Shown here: positions 17,363 through 27,315 of the stretch, in pieces
How positions within the stretch are numbered: position 1 is the stretch's first letter
Layout: each line of letters begins with the position of its first letter
Assembly (NCBI GenBank): GCA_024275195.1
Contig: JAJRZP010000137.1
Location: 1-64,000 of the forward strand
Origin: Chloroflexota bacterium
GTDB taxonomy: Bacteria; Chloroflexota; Dehalococcoidia; Lucifugimonadales; Lucifugimonadaceae
Length of the DNA stretch: 64,000 nucleotides
Reading direction: 5' to 3'
The notes under the pieces: generated by a model
Database searches by the model: none
Told to the model about the DNA's origin: nothing
The model's input: only the letters and a program-made list of their open reading frames with translations
Program-made: the position numbers and the translations under genes

Positions 17363-18648
17363 CCAAGTCAAACCGATTCGCAGGCATAAACGTGGTGTTC
17401 ATTTCGCGTTTGTTCGGAACTGAACTGCTTGCAGTAGCGTTGGGTTTAGGCTTGAGCCTGCTCTTGCTATCGCCAAGCATGGCCGACCTTTTTGAGCTCG
17501 GGCTCTATCTGGCTGCGAGCGCTTTAGTTTCGTTTCTTGGTGTCGAACTACTCTTACGTACGGGTCTACTGGCACGACGGATACGGTTGAAGTTAAAAAT
17601 CGTACTGGCTGTCGGAATCGGTGCTGGTCTTGGCTTTGTCAACGCCTTTGTTATGTCGGCGTTGATGTTCGTCAATACCGTTCACGATCTGCCTCTGCTG
17701 CTGGCAATCCTGATATTTGCCGCTGTGATTGCCGGGTATGCGTCGGTTCGCATGTCGTCACACATCGCCGGATCAATGGTGACTATCGCAGAACACGCCC
17801 GCCAACTTTCGAACGGGGATTTATCGACTCGAATGCCATCGCGCTACAGCGATCCTGATGTTGCCGATGTTGTTTCAGCCTTCAATGAAATGGCTCGAAA
17901 TCTTGAAGAATCTGCGAAGAAGAAGGAACAGATCGAGCGAAGTCGCCGTGATCTCTCTGCGGCGATTTCACACGACCTGCGCACACCGATCTCGTCAGCG
18001 CGAGTCATGATCGAGGCGATACGTGATGGCGTAACCGAAACTCAGGCAGAGCAGGATGAATATCTCGACAGGGTCCTCACTCAGGTGAAGAGTCTGGGTT
18101 CGATGGTGGACGATCTTTTCTCGTTATCACTGCTCGATGTCGGTGAGCTGCGATTGAATCTTAAGCCAACAGCCGTCGATGATCTGATTAATGAGACGCT
18201 CAACTCGATGCAATCGACCGCAAATGGCAAGGGATTAACACTGGATTCCAGCGTTGAGCAAACCCTTGGCAATGCAGTTATCGACTCGAAGCAGGTAGGC
18301 CGTGTGCTGCTGAATCTTGTACAGAACGCAATACGGCACACACCGCCGGATGGGACCGTGACCATTGTTGCGAACCGCAACGATGATCGGATCGAATTCG
18401 AGGTACGCGATACCGGCGAGGGTTTCGACCCCGCAGATTCGTCGAATATCTGGACTCGGTTTTTCCGATCAGATCCGGCTCGAACCAGATCAGAGGAGAC
18501 TACGGCACAGGGCGGGCTAGGATTGGCAATATCGCGCGGCATCGTAGAACTCCATGGTGGTGAGATCACCGCGACCAGCACACCGAACAACGGGTCTACA
18601 TTCAGCTTCTGGATCCCCGACGCTCGATACATGGTTCCCACCGGATAG
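17359..18648 (+). CDS. Membrane sensor histidine kinase, partner of the preceding regulator
   Basis: The ATG at 17359 overlaps the regulator stop by four bases and is chosen over the upstream in-frame start of the ORF track. Of 429 residues, the first ~130 hold about four hydrophobic segments with very short extracytoplasmic loops, suggesting an intramembrane-sensing kinase. A HAMP region (about 140-195) is followed by HisKA with the phospho-acceptor in AISHDLRTPISS, then HATPase_c with NLVQNAIRH, DTGEGFDP and GGLGLAISRGIVELHGG. It autophosphorylates and phosphorylates the adjacent regulator. The signal is unknown. Confidence 0.92.
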   Translation: MTKSNRFAGINVVFISRLFGTELLAVALGLGLSLLLLSPSMADLFELGLYLAASALVSFLGVELLLRTGLLARRIRLKLKIVLAVGIGAGLGFVNAFVMSALMFVNTVHDLPLLLAILIFAAVIAGYASVRMSSHIAGSMVTIAEHARQLSNGDLSTRMPSRYSDPDVADVVSAFNEMARNLEESAKKKEQIERSRRDLSAAISHDLRTPISSARVMIEAIRDGVTETQAEQDEYLDRVLTQVKSLGSMVDDLFSLSLLDVGELRLNLKPTAVDDLINETLNSMQSTANGKGLTLDSSVEQTLGNAVIDSKQVGRVLLNLVQNAIRHTPPDGTVTIVANRNDDRIEFEVRDTGEGFDPADSSNIWTRFFRSDPARTRSEETTAQGGLGLAISRGIVELHGGEITATSTPNNGSTFSFWIPDARYMVPTG

Positions 18649-18678
18649 CACCGGATAGCACCATTAAGATGCGGTCGA

Positions 18679-18708
18679 CTTCCACCGCAGGCCACGCCGG
18701 GGTGGAAG
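18679..18708 (+). terminator. Possible terminator after histidine kinase gene
   Basis: CTTCCACC and GGTGGAAG form an 8-bp stem around a 14-nt loop 30 nt after the stop, followed by a weak T-containing tail. A perfect tandem CACCGGATAG repeat spans the stop codon just upstream (18639-18658). Confidence 0.4.
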
Positions 18709-18848
18709 CGAGGTTTCAGAATCGAGTGGTTGGGTCACTCGGCTTCATTTTTCCCTATCCTGCCTACCTGAATAGGTTCAAACGCCTGATCTCTTCCCGA
18801 AGAAGAGAGATCGCACGGGTTGCGATAATGTGACGTTCTTGTATTCGG

Positions 18849-19802
18849 CTATAACCCGGCTACCTGCGGTGCTATCTCGGAGGAGAGATACTCAGGGACT
18901 TCGTCGGAGGCGAAGTTGAAGTGTTGGAACTGGACTTCTTCGAGCCCCATTCCTGCGAACCTGCCGAGCTTGTCGATTACTTCGCTTGTGAGCCCGACTA
19001 TCCAATTGCTGTCCTTGACTTTCGCTTCTCGATAGGCAGCAGGGGAACCCGTGGCTCCGCTCTGGCTCATGTGGAACTTCGTGAAGCGGTCGAGAGTGCG
19101 TTCATCGTCAGCTACAAGACCAAATGCCATCATCGACTGGTGAACTGTCGAGATATCACGACCAAGCTCGTTGCAACGGTCGGTCAGCACGTCCAGCTTG
19201 TGCTGGTACGTCTCAGGCTGCATGTTCACACAGTTCCACTCGTCGGCGTACCTGGCCACCAGCGGAAGCGTTCGCTTTTCACCTGAACCACCGATGAGAA
19301 TCGGTGTATCCGCGCCAAACACCGGCTTGGGCAGGCAATCGACATCCTTCACGTTGAAGTGCTTGCCTTCATACGAAGCCGGACCCGGCCCCCACAACGC
19401 TTTGATCACACATATAGCCTCTTCGAGACGCTCTGCACGGACCCGCTCGGAATAGAACGGGATGCCGTAAGCATCATGCTCGGGTCGATGCCAGCCTGCG
19501 CCTACGCCAAGCAGCATGCGCCCGTTGCTGAGTTGGTTGATCTGAGCCGACATGCGCCCAACATCGACCGGCGATCTGAAGGTCATCGGGCTTACCAGCG
19601 AGCCGAAGCGGATATTCTTGGTTTCGCGTGCGGCGACAGCAAACGAGAGAAATAAGTCGATCGAGCTCTGGTATCTCCCGATCACATAGTGATCCGACCG
19701 AAACAGCGATGGGATGCCGAGTCGCTCGGCGGTGTGGAGGATGTGAATCCAACGTTCCCATGTGAGGCCTGCCTGACCTTCGACCATTAGTCCGATTCGC
19801 AT
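18849..19802 (-). CDS. Luciferase-like (LLM) flavin/F420-dependent oxidoreductase
   Basis: 317 residues with the luciferase-like TIM-barrel pattern: MRIGLMVEGQAGLTWERW at the start, SLFRSDHY, NIRFGSLVSPMTFRSPV, LGVGAGWHRPEHDAYG, and TPILIGGSGEKRTLPLVARYADEWN. These bind FMN or F420, and enzymes of this family oxidise or monooxygenate diverse organic compounds. Such genes are strongly expanded in SAR202-type Chloroflexota (family knowledge). The gene is divergent from an Ldh2-type dehydrogenase, which may belong to the same catabolic route. The cofactor cannot be decided from sequence alone. Confidence 0.87.
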   Translation of the reverse strand: MRIGLMVEGQAGLTWERWIHILHTAERLGIPSLFRSDHYVIGRYQSSIDLFLSFAVAARETKNIRFGSLVSPMTFRSPVDVGRMSAQINQLSNGRMLLGVGAGWHRPEHDAYGIPFYSERVRAERLEEAICVIKALWGPGPASYEGKHFNVKDVDCLPKPVFGADTPILIGGSGEKRTLPLVARYADEWNCVNMQPETYQHKLDVLTDRCNELGRDISTVHQSMMAFGLVADDERTLDRFTKFHMSQSGATGSPAAYREAKVKDSNWIVGLTSEVIDKLGRFAGMGLEEVQFQHFNFASDEVPEYLSSEIAPQVAGL

Positions 19803-20023
19803 GTGGTGGCTCTGTCCTGCTATTGGTTGTTAGGCGAGCGTCAGGGTACACGATGTGACCAGCGGCGATTCTCGTGGCAGGCGCAGATTTTCATAACAGA
19901 GCAAGCACTCGAATATCCGGCGATAAACGGTTGTTCCTCGAGATGCAACACTCATATGGACGATAATATTTTTACCTGTTCTGATCACTAACAGATTTGG
20001 AACAACGAAATAGGAGAAACTGG

Positions 20024-21037
20024 TTGCCAGAGATCACCATCGCCGATGCCATGAAATTCATGGAAGACTCCCTCGTGAAAGTCGGAGCATCAAACGATCA
20101 CGCCTTGCAGATATCGGAAGTGATTCTCGATAGTGAACTTCGTGGAAGCCCTGACCATGGCCTGTACTTCTTCAAACTGGTGATCGATTGGCATCAGGAC
20201 GGGACGATCAAGCCTGATCCGAACACCGAAATCATCAGGGATTCAGCAGTTAGCACCTCTATCGAGGGCGATGGTGGCTGCGGCGTGATCGGCATGAACA
20301 TTGCGGTGGAAATGAGCATCGCCAAGGCAAAGAAAATTGGCATGGCTGCTGGAAGTGTTAGAAACTCCGGCAACGTCATCGCTCTTGCCCCGTATGTCCA
20401 ACGCGCCGCTGAACAGGGCTTGATCGCGTTCGCGTGCAGCGCCTTCAGGCACCCCATAATTCCTCCAACAGGCGGGCTAACAGGCAAATTCGGCACCAAC
20501 CCGATCGCCTACGCCGCTCCGGCCGGAAAGCATCCGCCTTACATTCTCGATATGGCCACCAGTGCAATTGCGGCCGCAAAGGTCTGGGAGGCTTCCACCA
20601 ACGGTGAGACAATTCCCGAGGGATTGGTCGAGGGACCTGACGGATCTCCGCTAACCAACGCGTCAGAATATAAATTGGGCTCCAGCGTAATCTTGCCGAT
20701 GGCGGGAGCGCGCGGCTACGGCCTTGCCCTGATGGCCGACATATTCGGCAACGTTCTGAATGGCTCGGAGTGGGGACATTTCCTGTGGTTGATGGACCCG
20801 GAGGAATTTCAGCCGCTTGATGACTTCAAGAGAACGATGGATCAGGAACTTGACCGTATCAAGGAGAGCAAGCCAAAGCCCGGCGTAGATGAAATATTCT
20901 TCCCCGGAGAACGCAGCCAGCGCAGAATGGCGAAATTGCGTGGGCAGGGCGTATTGCCTTTGAACGACACTGCATGGGAGGCGATGGAGATCGTGAGTCA
21001 GAGCCTCAGCGTCACGATGCCATCGACCATAAATTGA
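20024..21037 (+). CDS. Second Ldh2-family dehydrogenase
   Basis: 337 residues from a TTG preceded by AGGAG at 7 nt; the track's upstream TTG at 19997 has no ribosome site. Family features: DSELRGSPDHGLYFFK, VRNSGNVIALAPYV, GTNPIAYAAPAGKHP, and GARGYGLALMADIF. Compared with the copy at 13057-14151, the catalytic-histidine motif is SPDHG rather than DTHG, and the substrate-side insertions differ, so a different 2-hydroxyacid-like substrate is likely. Confidence 0.85.
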   Translation: MPEITIADAMKFMEDSLVKVGASNDHALQISEVILDSELRGSPDHGLYFFKLVIDWHQDGTIKPDPNTEIIRDSAVSTSIEGDGGCGVIGMNIAVEMSIAKAKKIGMAAGSVRNSGNVIALAPYVQRAAEQGLIAFACSAFRHPIIPPTGGLTGKFGTNPIAYAAPAGKHPPYILDMATSAIAAAKVWEASTNGETIPEGLVEGPDGSPLTNASEYKLGSSVILPMAGARGYGLALMADIFGNVLNGSEWGHFLWLMDPEEFQPLDDFKRTMDQELDRIKESKPKPGVDEIFFPGERSQRRMAKLRGQGVLPLNDTAWEAMEIVSQSLSVTMPSTIN

Positions 21038-21211
21038 TCTGAGAAGCCGGACGCATAAGATGCAGCATCTAAAATGAGGATGACGATGGATTAGGCGGTT
21101 GTGTTGAGTGGCTAGTATTTTCGATTTGTTGACGATTGAGTTGGTCGCTACCCTTCCCCAGGTCTCTCGGCTCTGATGACTTCGCTCGGGACGCGAGAGG
21201 ATCGGTCGAGA

Positions 21212-22679
21212 TCAACTGCGGGAGTAAACCTCAGGCTCGGGATCGAACTCTACGTCTTCGTCTAACGGGAACATGGGGCGCGCACATACCGTGTGGCCGA
21301 GTGAGGGGAGGTCGGCGGAGGTTGAGCCGGGGGCGTCGACATTAAAGTTGATTTCACACCAGTCGTCGAAGAACTCGGGCTCGCAAAACGGCGACTTCAC
21401 GATGATCGAGTGAAAGTCCTTTGGATCGAGTCTGTTCGCGTAAAAAGGTGCCCGATCGACGAGGTTGACCGCCCGAGAGAACACGATAAACGTGATGTTG
21501 TCTGACTGAAGCACCACAGTCGGGCCCGCGTGTTCGATTGACGGCCACTTCTCAAGCGGAAATGTGCCATCTGCCACCGAAACCACGGTGGCTCTCACCT
21601 CGACCGGAATGAATCGCCGGTCGAGATTTCCACCGAGTTTGACCGTGATCTTGCCACCAATGCCCTTTTCCACGGCTCGCACGACCGCCGACGCATCGAC
21701 AATTGGAGCCAGCACGGAATGCGGATAATTTTGGCGAATCATCTCGGCAACGATGGCGTTGCTGTCGCCCGAAGCACCTGAACTTGGAGCGTCGGCAGCA
21801 TCGGTGAACATCACCGGCCCTGTCATCTTGCTCGCTTGAGCCACCGACTCGTCCAACGGGACGAGATCGGCGTGCATTTCAAATCGGTTGCCCCAGAACT
21901 CGTTCGCAGCCCTCAGTGCCACCTCTCGACCGAATGCCTCGTCATTGTCAGTGACGACAAGCACCTGACTGCACAACTCGGGAACGTCGGTAAATGGGTT
22001 CCCGATCTGGAACCCCGCGTTCAAGATGCGCGGATCATCCTGAAGCGATTTGAGATAAGCGACCTGATTTCCAAACAAGCCGGTCTCAGTGATGAGCTGA
22101 TCACCACGAACCAATGCCGGAATCGGCACGCGCACGGTGATGGGTTTCGCACCATCGTTCAACATCCGCATCAACTGGCGTGCTGCACGGGCACCCGTAT
22201 CGGCAAAATCGACGTGCGGGTAGGTGTGATAGACAGCAACACCGTCGGCATGCTTCAGCATTTTTGCGGTCGTTACACCGTGAATGTCTTGCGTGAAGAC
22301 GAACGGAATATCATCACCGAGAATCTTGCGTGATTCTTGTAGGAGATAGCCTTCGGGGTCGAACTCGTTCTCAGTGCTCATCGAGCCGTGCATGGCAAAA
22401 AGCGCTCCGGCGATCTCGCCCGCAAATGGTTTCAGAGCATCGAGGAACTCACCTGAGAGCCGGTCCCGCGCTGGTCGCTCCGGCAGAATATGACGAAACG
22501 ATCTGCCAGTCTGGATGATCTTGTAGAACGCTGACCATACCGGCGACTTCCGAGTTCTTGCCAATGCTGCGCTCGACAACCTCGTCACCAAAAGCAACGT
22601 CGAAATCATCGTACGTGCTGTACACCGGATTGAAGGTAGAAACCTCCTGGACACAACCAGCGATAAGTATTCGCTTCAT
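21212..22679 (-). pseudogene. M81-family metallopeptidase/amidohydrolase MlrC-like, frameshifted
   Basis: Two overlapping minus-strand frames make one protein. The first, starting at the ATG at 22679, gives MKRILIAGCVQEVSTFNPVY up to SYSAGATSAG. The long ORF then supplies DRLSGEFLDALKPFAGEIAGALFAMHGSM onward, including TQDIHGVTTAKMLKHAD, YHTYPHVDFADTG and the C-terminal MlrC domain. The join lies near the CCC run at 22465-22467, where removing one base restores a product of about 488 residues, the normal M81 length. MlrC-type enzymes hydrolyse linearised microcystin or related peptide/amide bonds, using zinc ligands such as those seen. It may be a true pseudogene or an indel error. Confidence 0.82.
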
Positions 22680-22847
22680 AAATTCGTTATCACTCCAAAT
22701 AACTCTGTAGAAACAATGCGTCGTCGGAACGGCCAACAGTCAGTACTGCGTACCTCAATATTTTGCTCTACAGGTCGTAAAAAGTGGTACCGACCTGAGT
22801 CGAATATCTTTCGATGTGTGCACGCGTGATCAAATTCATCGGATTCT

Positions 22848-23291
22848 CTAACTCTCGCCGAGTACTCGCTCCAGCAGACTGCGAAGTTGGGGGATCTCGT
22901 CATTCCGCAGGTGCCTGATAAACCCCTGATGAATCGTGCTCAAAACTTGAGGCGTAGTGAGTTCCAGCGTCTCCTCGCCTTTTTTCGTGAGTACTACGTA
23001 CGACAACCTTCGATCCTTCCGAGACGCACGGCGGATAACCAGGCCCTGTTTCGCCATTCGGTCTACTAGGCGGCTAATTCCGCCTCCAGTAACCAGCAAT
23101 CGCTTTCCGAGCATCGTGTGCGTCATTCTCTTGTTGTTAGCCAGCGACAACTGGGTCAACACGTCGTACCAACTGATCGAAATACCGTGAGCACGCTGAA
23201 TATCACTCTCCAACGTTCTCATCAGGGCTGCATGCGCCCTTAGAAACATCTTCCAGATTTTCACTTCTTCTGTGTTGAGTTGATCTTGCAT
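22848..23291 (-). CDS. MarR-family transcriptional regulator
   Basis: 147 residues of the MarR winged-helix fold. The DNA-recognition region is MTHTMLGKRLLVTGGGISRLVDRMAKQGLV, followed by the wing RRASRKDRRLSYVVLTKKG. MarR proteins are dimeric, usually repress their own gene and the divergent neighbour, and release DNA on binding a phenolic or similar ligand. It is divergent from an NmrA-type oxidoreductase gene across a 125-bp region with a candidate operator. The ATG at 23291 is used; a TTG one codon earlier is possible. Confidence 0.88.
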   Translation of the reverse strand: MQDQLNTEEVKIWKMFLRAHAALMRTLESDIQRAHGISISWYDVLTQLSLANNKRMTHTMLGKRLLVTGGGISRLVDRMAKQGLVIRRASRKDRRLSYVVLTKKGEETLELTTPQVLSTIHQGFIRHLRNDEIPQLRSLLERVLGES

Positions 23292-23315
23292 CAACGCATC
23301 GTATCAGTTCCCTTT

Positions 23316-23339
23316 ACATATCAATAGTTGACATATCAA
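23316..23339. promoter_or_regulatory. Candidate MarR operator in divergent promoter region
   Basis: ACATATCAA occurs twice as a direct repeat (23316-23324 and 23331-23339), and TTGACATATCAA (23328-23339) is itself an inverted repeat TTGA-N4-TCAA. The TTGACA at 23328-23333 could also serve as a -35 box for the rightward gene, so bound regulator would block it. Confidence 0.45.
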
Positions 23340-23416
23340 GTGTTAAAGATTTAGAGTTCGCTTTTCACATATAACTTCTGTCTATCTGTCATGCAGTTAA
23401 TGCCGTGGAGGATGAG

Positions 23417-24328
23417 ATGAGCAATTCGATCACTGGAAAGCAATTCCTGATTATCGGTGCAACCGGCAACGCTGGAGGTCTGGTTACACCAGCGCTTTTA
23501 GCGCGAGGCGAGCGTGTTCGCTGCCTTGTGAGGAACCCGGAGAAGGCCGAGGTGTTGCGCGAAACCGGCGCGGAAATCATAGTCGGCGATCTCAATGACC
23601 CAAGTTCGCTCACTCCAGCTTTCAGAGGAGTCGACACCGTATTTTCGGTGGTCGCAACCGGTCCCGATATTGAATATTTGGGCAAGAATTTGGTCGAAGC
23701 CGCGGTTGAGGCAAAAGTCGACCACTTCGTTAGATACGCGCTGGTTCAAAACGAACATATCGCGAAACTACGTTCAGGCGGGATGCAGGCGACAGTCGAT
23801 TCAATGGTGCGGGAATCTGGGCTCGACTTCACGATCATTTCTCCCCATTCGTACATGCAGAACATGTTGGGTCTCGTGTCGACGATTCAATCAGACTCCG
23901 CTTTTTATCTCCCATACGGCGATGGTAGGCTTGGCATGATGGACTTGAGAGATGTCGGAGAAGTTGCGGTTGAAGTATTGACGACCGAAGGGCATCGAGG
24001 GAAGAGCTATACAATCACGGGTCCGGTATCGATTTCGATGCACGATGTAGCCAACTCGCTATCTCAAGCAATCGGTAAGACGGTGACCTACGTCGATATA
24101 TCCACCGAAGCGGCTCGAGAAGCATTCATATCGTTCGGAATGGACGAGTGGATCGTCGATGAATATCTGGCTTACTTCGACGTTTTCAAGAACAATCAGG
24201 TTGACTTCACGACCAACGATTTCGAGGATGTAATGGGGCGTAAGTCACGATCCATCGATGACTTTACCCGAGATTTCGCAGGCGTATTCGAGCCCTCGCT
24301 GGCGCAGGGCGCGCCAGCCGGGCAATGA
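23417..24328 (+). CDS. NmrA-like NAD(P)-binding atypical short-chain oxidoreductase
   Basis: 303 residues from the ATG at 23417, which has GGAGG five bases upstream. The Rossmann motif LIIGATGNAGGLVTPALLARG begins near residue 10, followed by VRCLVRNPEKAEVL and VVGDLNDPSSL, typical of NmrA/azoreductase-like NAD(P)H-binding proteins that act as redox sensors or reductases. The C-terminal part has SGLDFTIISPHSYMQNML, common in this group. The divergent MarR gene suggests that it is induced by a small molecule. The substrate is unknown. Confidence 0.85.
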   Translation: MSNSITGKQFLIIGATGNAGGLVTPALLARGERVRCLVRNPEKAEVLRETGAEIIVGDLNDPSSLTPAFRGVDTVFSVVATGPDIEYLGKNLVEAAVEAKVDHFVRYALVQNEHIAKLRSGGMQATVDSMVRESGLDFTIISPHSYMQNMLGLVSTIQSDSAFYLPYGDGRLGMMDLRDVGEVAVEVLTTEGHRGKSYTITGPVSISMHDVANSLSQAIGKTVTYVDISTEAAREAFISFGMDEWIVDEYLAYFDVFKNNQVDFTTNDFEDVMGRKSRSIDDFTRDFAGVFEPSLAQGAPAGQ

Positions 24329-24392
24329 AGCAATTTCCACACAAAGTTCTGGACTGAAAAATCTCCTGGATTCCCCTCGGGGATTCTTCAGT

Positions 24393-24429
24393 TAAAAAAA
24401 CGGGCGATGGAATTACCTCCATCGCCCGT
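24393..24429 (-). terminator. Intrinsic terminator of the transketolase-like gene
   Basis: On the minus strand, ACGGGCGATGGA and TCCATCGCCCGT form a 12-bp stem with a 6-nt loop, followed by seven Ts. It lies about 100 nt after the stop at 24529 and just past the convergent NmrA gene. Confidence 0.92.
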
Positions 24430-24528
24430 CTCGTTTGTTCCGAATACAAGACATTGTCGCCTGGCGCGTCCCTACACCAGATCCCTCGGCCCCGAAGACT
24501 CCGCTCGGGACACAGAATCGTTCGCCAC

Positions 24529-27084
24529 CTACCCGCCGTGATCGTTAAATGCTGCTGCCTGTTTCGACCGTCGAGCATCGCGATCGTCGGCGAATCGCTT
24601 CACTGCGTTGAAGATCGAATCCTTGTCGAGGTGAGCTTCCTTGATCACATCGTCCTCGGTACCACCGCTCAGCCACTGGTTGTCCCAATCTGACGTCAGC
24701 GAGTACTCGTCGGTAAGTGGGCCGACTCCCGTGACCGGCCACACTCGGCGGGTTCCTGTCGTTACGATCATCATGTCGAATTTTTCAGCATCAGAAAGTA
24801 CGCTCTGCCTGTACTCGTTCGGTTGGCGATCGAACAGCTCCTCGCTGATCGCGGCGACAACCTTCACATTCACCCCGGCCTGTTCGAGCTCCGGCAGGAT
24901 GTTGACGAGGTTTACAGTCGAGCTTGACCCCTGCGACACGATCACACCGTGCCGTGGCTTGCCGGGCTCGTAGTCGCGGATCAAGTAGAAGCCTTTGGCA
25001 GCGGCATTTATGTCAGAATCGGCAAACTTCGATCGATCTGCGACGGCGAAGTCGGGTCGCGCAACTTCGAGGACGATTACGCCAACTTTAGGGTCACGGG
25101 CTGCAATTTCAGCAGCCGCAAAGTAGCCGGGGGCGACATCGTTGTAATCCCAGAAGCTGAGGACGATCACCTGTCCCTTCGGGAAGAGCTTCCACACCTG
25201 TGGCGAGAAGATTCCGAAGTGAGTCCGTGCGTCGGCGGCCGTCTCAGGTCCCGAGTGACCGGCGAGGACATGTGCGACCCCCAGACGGAACGGTGAGTCC
25301 TGATTCTGCTGGCTCCAAACGCGAAGTGGGAGGTACATGAGAGGGGTAAACGCACCGTATGTACCCGATATCGACCAGACACCATTGAACTTATCGGGAT
25401 CCTTCGACAGTGTCTGGCTCGTGAATCCGACTGCAGTCAGTGCGTTACCGGCTTCCTGAATCGGTGCTTTAAGGCGTGTACCCGCCTGATTGTCGAGTGG
25501 GTCATAGTGGCCCCATATCGATCCGTTGTTCACATTTATCGACTCGGCGAGGTCGGCCGCCACGATGACGAACCGATTGTCGGTCACATAGTTTGCCCAC
25601 TTGATGATTTCGGAAATTGCCCGGCGCGTTCCCTTCACTTCACCCGGCAGCTCGAAAAGTTTGATGTTCACATCTTTCTTTTCGCCGGTGATGTGATTCA
25701 CCGCGGTGACAGTCGTTGCCTCTGTCGGCAGGTTCTTCACGCGCAGTCGTTCATCAAGGAACGGGTCTTCGCCGACTTTTACACTCAGCGGTAGTTCGTC
25801 GTTCACCTGATCGCCGATAGCCACCAGTTTGTCAGCGAGCCAATCACCAAGGCCGCTTGACTCGAGGACTGACATTGCTATATCGATGTTTGCCTTGAGT
25901 TGTAGAAGGTTCTCTTTGGGGTCGGTGACAGCACCATCGCGGATACCTTCGAACTTGACTCCGAACTTCTCCTCAAACGTGGTCGCCAGTGCCTGGAAGT
26001 ACTCGCCGTTCATCGGCATACCGTAGGCATGGCTCGCATGGTCGACTATCTGCGTCACACCTCCGGGCAGCTTGCCGTCCTTTGCCCCCGGCCAGAAGCC
26101 TTTGACCGTGTTCCCGACGACAATCATCGGTCGGCGGTCGGAATCATCCCAGTCTTCCATTGTCTTGAGGGCGGCAACCACCTGATCGTAGTCAGTGGCG
26201 TTGTCGAGCTTGATCACATTCCAGCCGTAGGACGACCACTGGTTCTCGATGTTGTAGGTCTCCTCTTTCACAACGCTACCGATGAGTTCATCGTCGATTC
26301 CAGCGTTGTTGTACGACATAAGGACACGAAGTCGCTTGCCCACCCGGTTGGCGACTGCCTGAGTTTTGAACTCCTGCGAGTGGCCCGAAGTCAGGGCGAA
26401 CTCGCCCTCGAGAGCGATCACTTTCAAAGATGAATCGGCACCCATCATGTCCCAGAACGCAGCCTTGCCTGCCGCGGTCGCAATGCCCACACCGGAAGGG
26501 CCACCATTCACATCATTAGTGAGATCAGTTGATTCTGAGTGACCAGACAACGCACGAATGCCACGTATCTTCGCCTGTGCCATCACCGGGTGGTCGGCGA
26601 GACCGTTTTCTTCGAGCAGGTTCTTCAGCGCACCTGCACCACGACGGAATCCGAGTGCGTCTATGGCAAGCATCGATGCATGAGGGTCGGCCTTGTATTT
26701 GTCGTCGCCAGTCGCTTTGTGCTTGCGATCGAGAGCTTCACCCATCAACATCCACATCGCATACGTCACGGGCGCGTTGTGACCACCGGCAAGCATGAAC
26801 TTGTCGGAAAACGGATGCTTAGGTCGGCGGTAGTCGAAGGTCATCCCGCCGTTTTCAGGGCCGGCGAGGTGGGTTGAGATCACGTAGGGCGTATAAGCGG
26901 TTCCGCCGCCGAAGTGGCCTGTCTGGTGATAGTTGCACATCAACACAAAAGTCATATCTGTCAGGAACCCGAAATCTTCGAGTTGCTGCCTGTCATAGTC
27001 AGGAAGTTGCACTGATCTATCAGTCGAAACCTGATCTGTGGAAGACGTGTGGATTGTGACGGTTGAACTACCGCTGGATGACAT
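24529..27084 (-). CDS. Transketolase-like thiamine-diphosphate enzyme
   Basis: 851 residues from the ATG at 27084 (GGAG 11 bases upstream), shorter than the track ORF by 13. The layout is that of transketolase and homodimeric pyruvate dehydrogenase E1. An N-terminal ThDP domain has MLAGGHNAPVTYAMWMLMG and the Mg/ThDP region ALEGEFALTSGHSQEFKTQA followed by SYNNAGIDDELI. A Pyr domain follows at about 520-690 (RFVIVAADLAESINVNNGS), then a C-terminal domain with GVIVSQGSSSTVNLV. It lacks the E1 lipoyl-domain partner genes nearby, so a ketol-transfer or alpha-keto-acid role is possible. It is divergent from an aldehyde dehydrogenase, with which it may be co-regulated. Confidence 0.78.
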   Translation of the reverse strand: MSSSGSSTVTIHTSSTDQVSTDRSVQLPDYDRQQLEDFGFLTDMTFVLMCNYHQTGHFGGGTAYTPYVISTHLAGPENGGMTFDYRRPKHPFSDKFMLAGGHNAPVTYAMWMLMGEALDRKHKATGDDKYKADPHASMLAIDALGFRRGAGALKNLLEENGLADHPVMAQAKIRGIRALSGHSESTDLTNDVNGGPSGVGIATAAGKAAFWDMMGADSSLKVIALEGEFALTSGHSQEFKTQAVANRVGKRLRVLMSYNNAGIDDELIGSVVKEETYNIENQWSSYGWNVIKLDNATDYDQVVAALKTMEDWDDSDRRPMIVVGNTVKGFWPGAKDGKLPGGVTQIVDHASHAYGMPMNGEYFQALATTFEEKFGVKFEGIRDGAVTDPKENLLQLKANIDIAMSVLESSGLGDWLADKLVAIGDQVNDELPLSVKVGEDPFLDERLRVKNLPTEATTVTAVNHITGEKKDVNIKLFELPGEVKGTRRAISEIIKWANYVTDNRFVIVAADLAESINVNNGSIWGHYDPLDNQAGTRLKAPIQEAGNALTAVGFTSQTLSKDPDKFNGVWSISGTYGAFTPLMYLPLRVWSQQNQDSPFRLGVAHVLAGHSGPETAADARTHFGIFSPQVWKLFPKGQVIVLSFWDYNDVAPGYFAAAEIAARDPKVGVIVLEVARPDFAVADRSKFADSDINAAAKGFYLIRDYEPGKPRHGVIVSQGSSSTVNLVNILPELEQAGVNVKVVAAISEELFDRQPNEYRQSVLSDAEKFDMMIVTTGTRRVWPVTGVGPLTDEYSLTSDWDNQWLSGGTEDDVIKEAHLDKDSIFNAVKRFADDRDARRSKQAAAFNDHGG

Positions 27085-27315
27085 ACGTTCGATTACTCCG
27101 TTTAAAAGCGAAATATAAAGCAATGCGGACGCGCGGGTTTTTCACGATCGTCGCGCGTTATTCGCGGCGTCAGAATATCTGCGAATCGTCTCTCACGCCA
27201 GCCCGAAATGACCGTATCCGGGTACTATCGCTCCGAGATAACTACGAATATCCGACGAGGCTGGAATCGACAGACTAATTCGCGAGCGGCACTTGACCGG
27301 GCAGAGACTACAAAA

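Noticed and set aside
18639-18658. Tandem CACCGGATAG at the histidine kinase stop as a regulatory iteron
   Set aside because: Only two copies, straddling a stop codon; most simply a small duplication.
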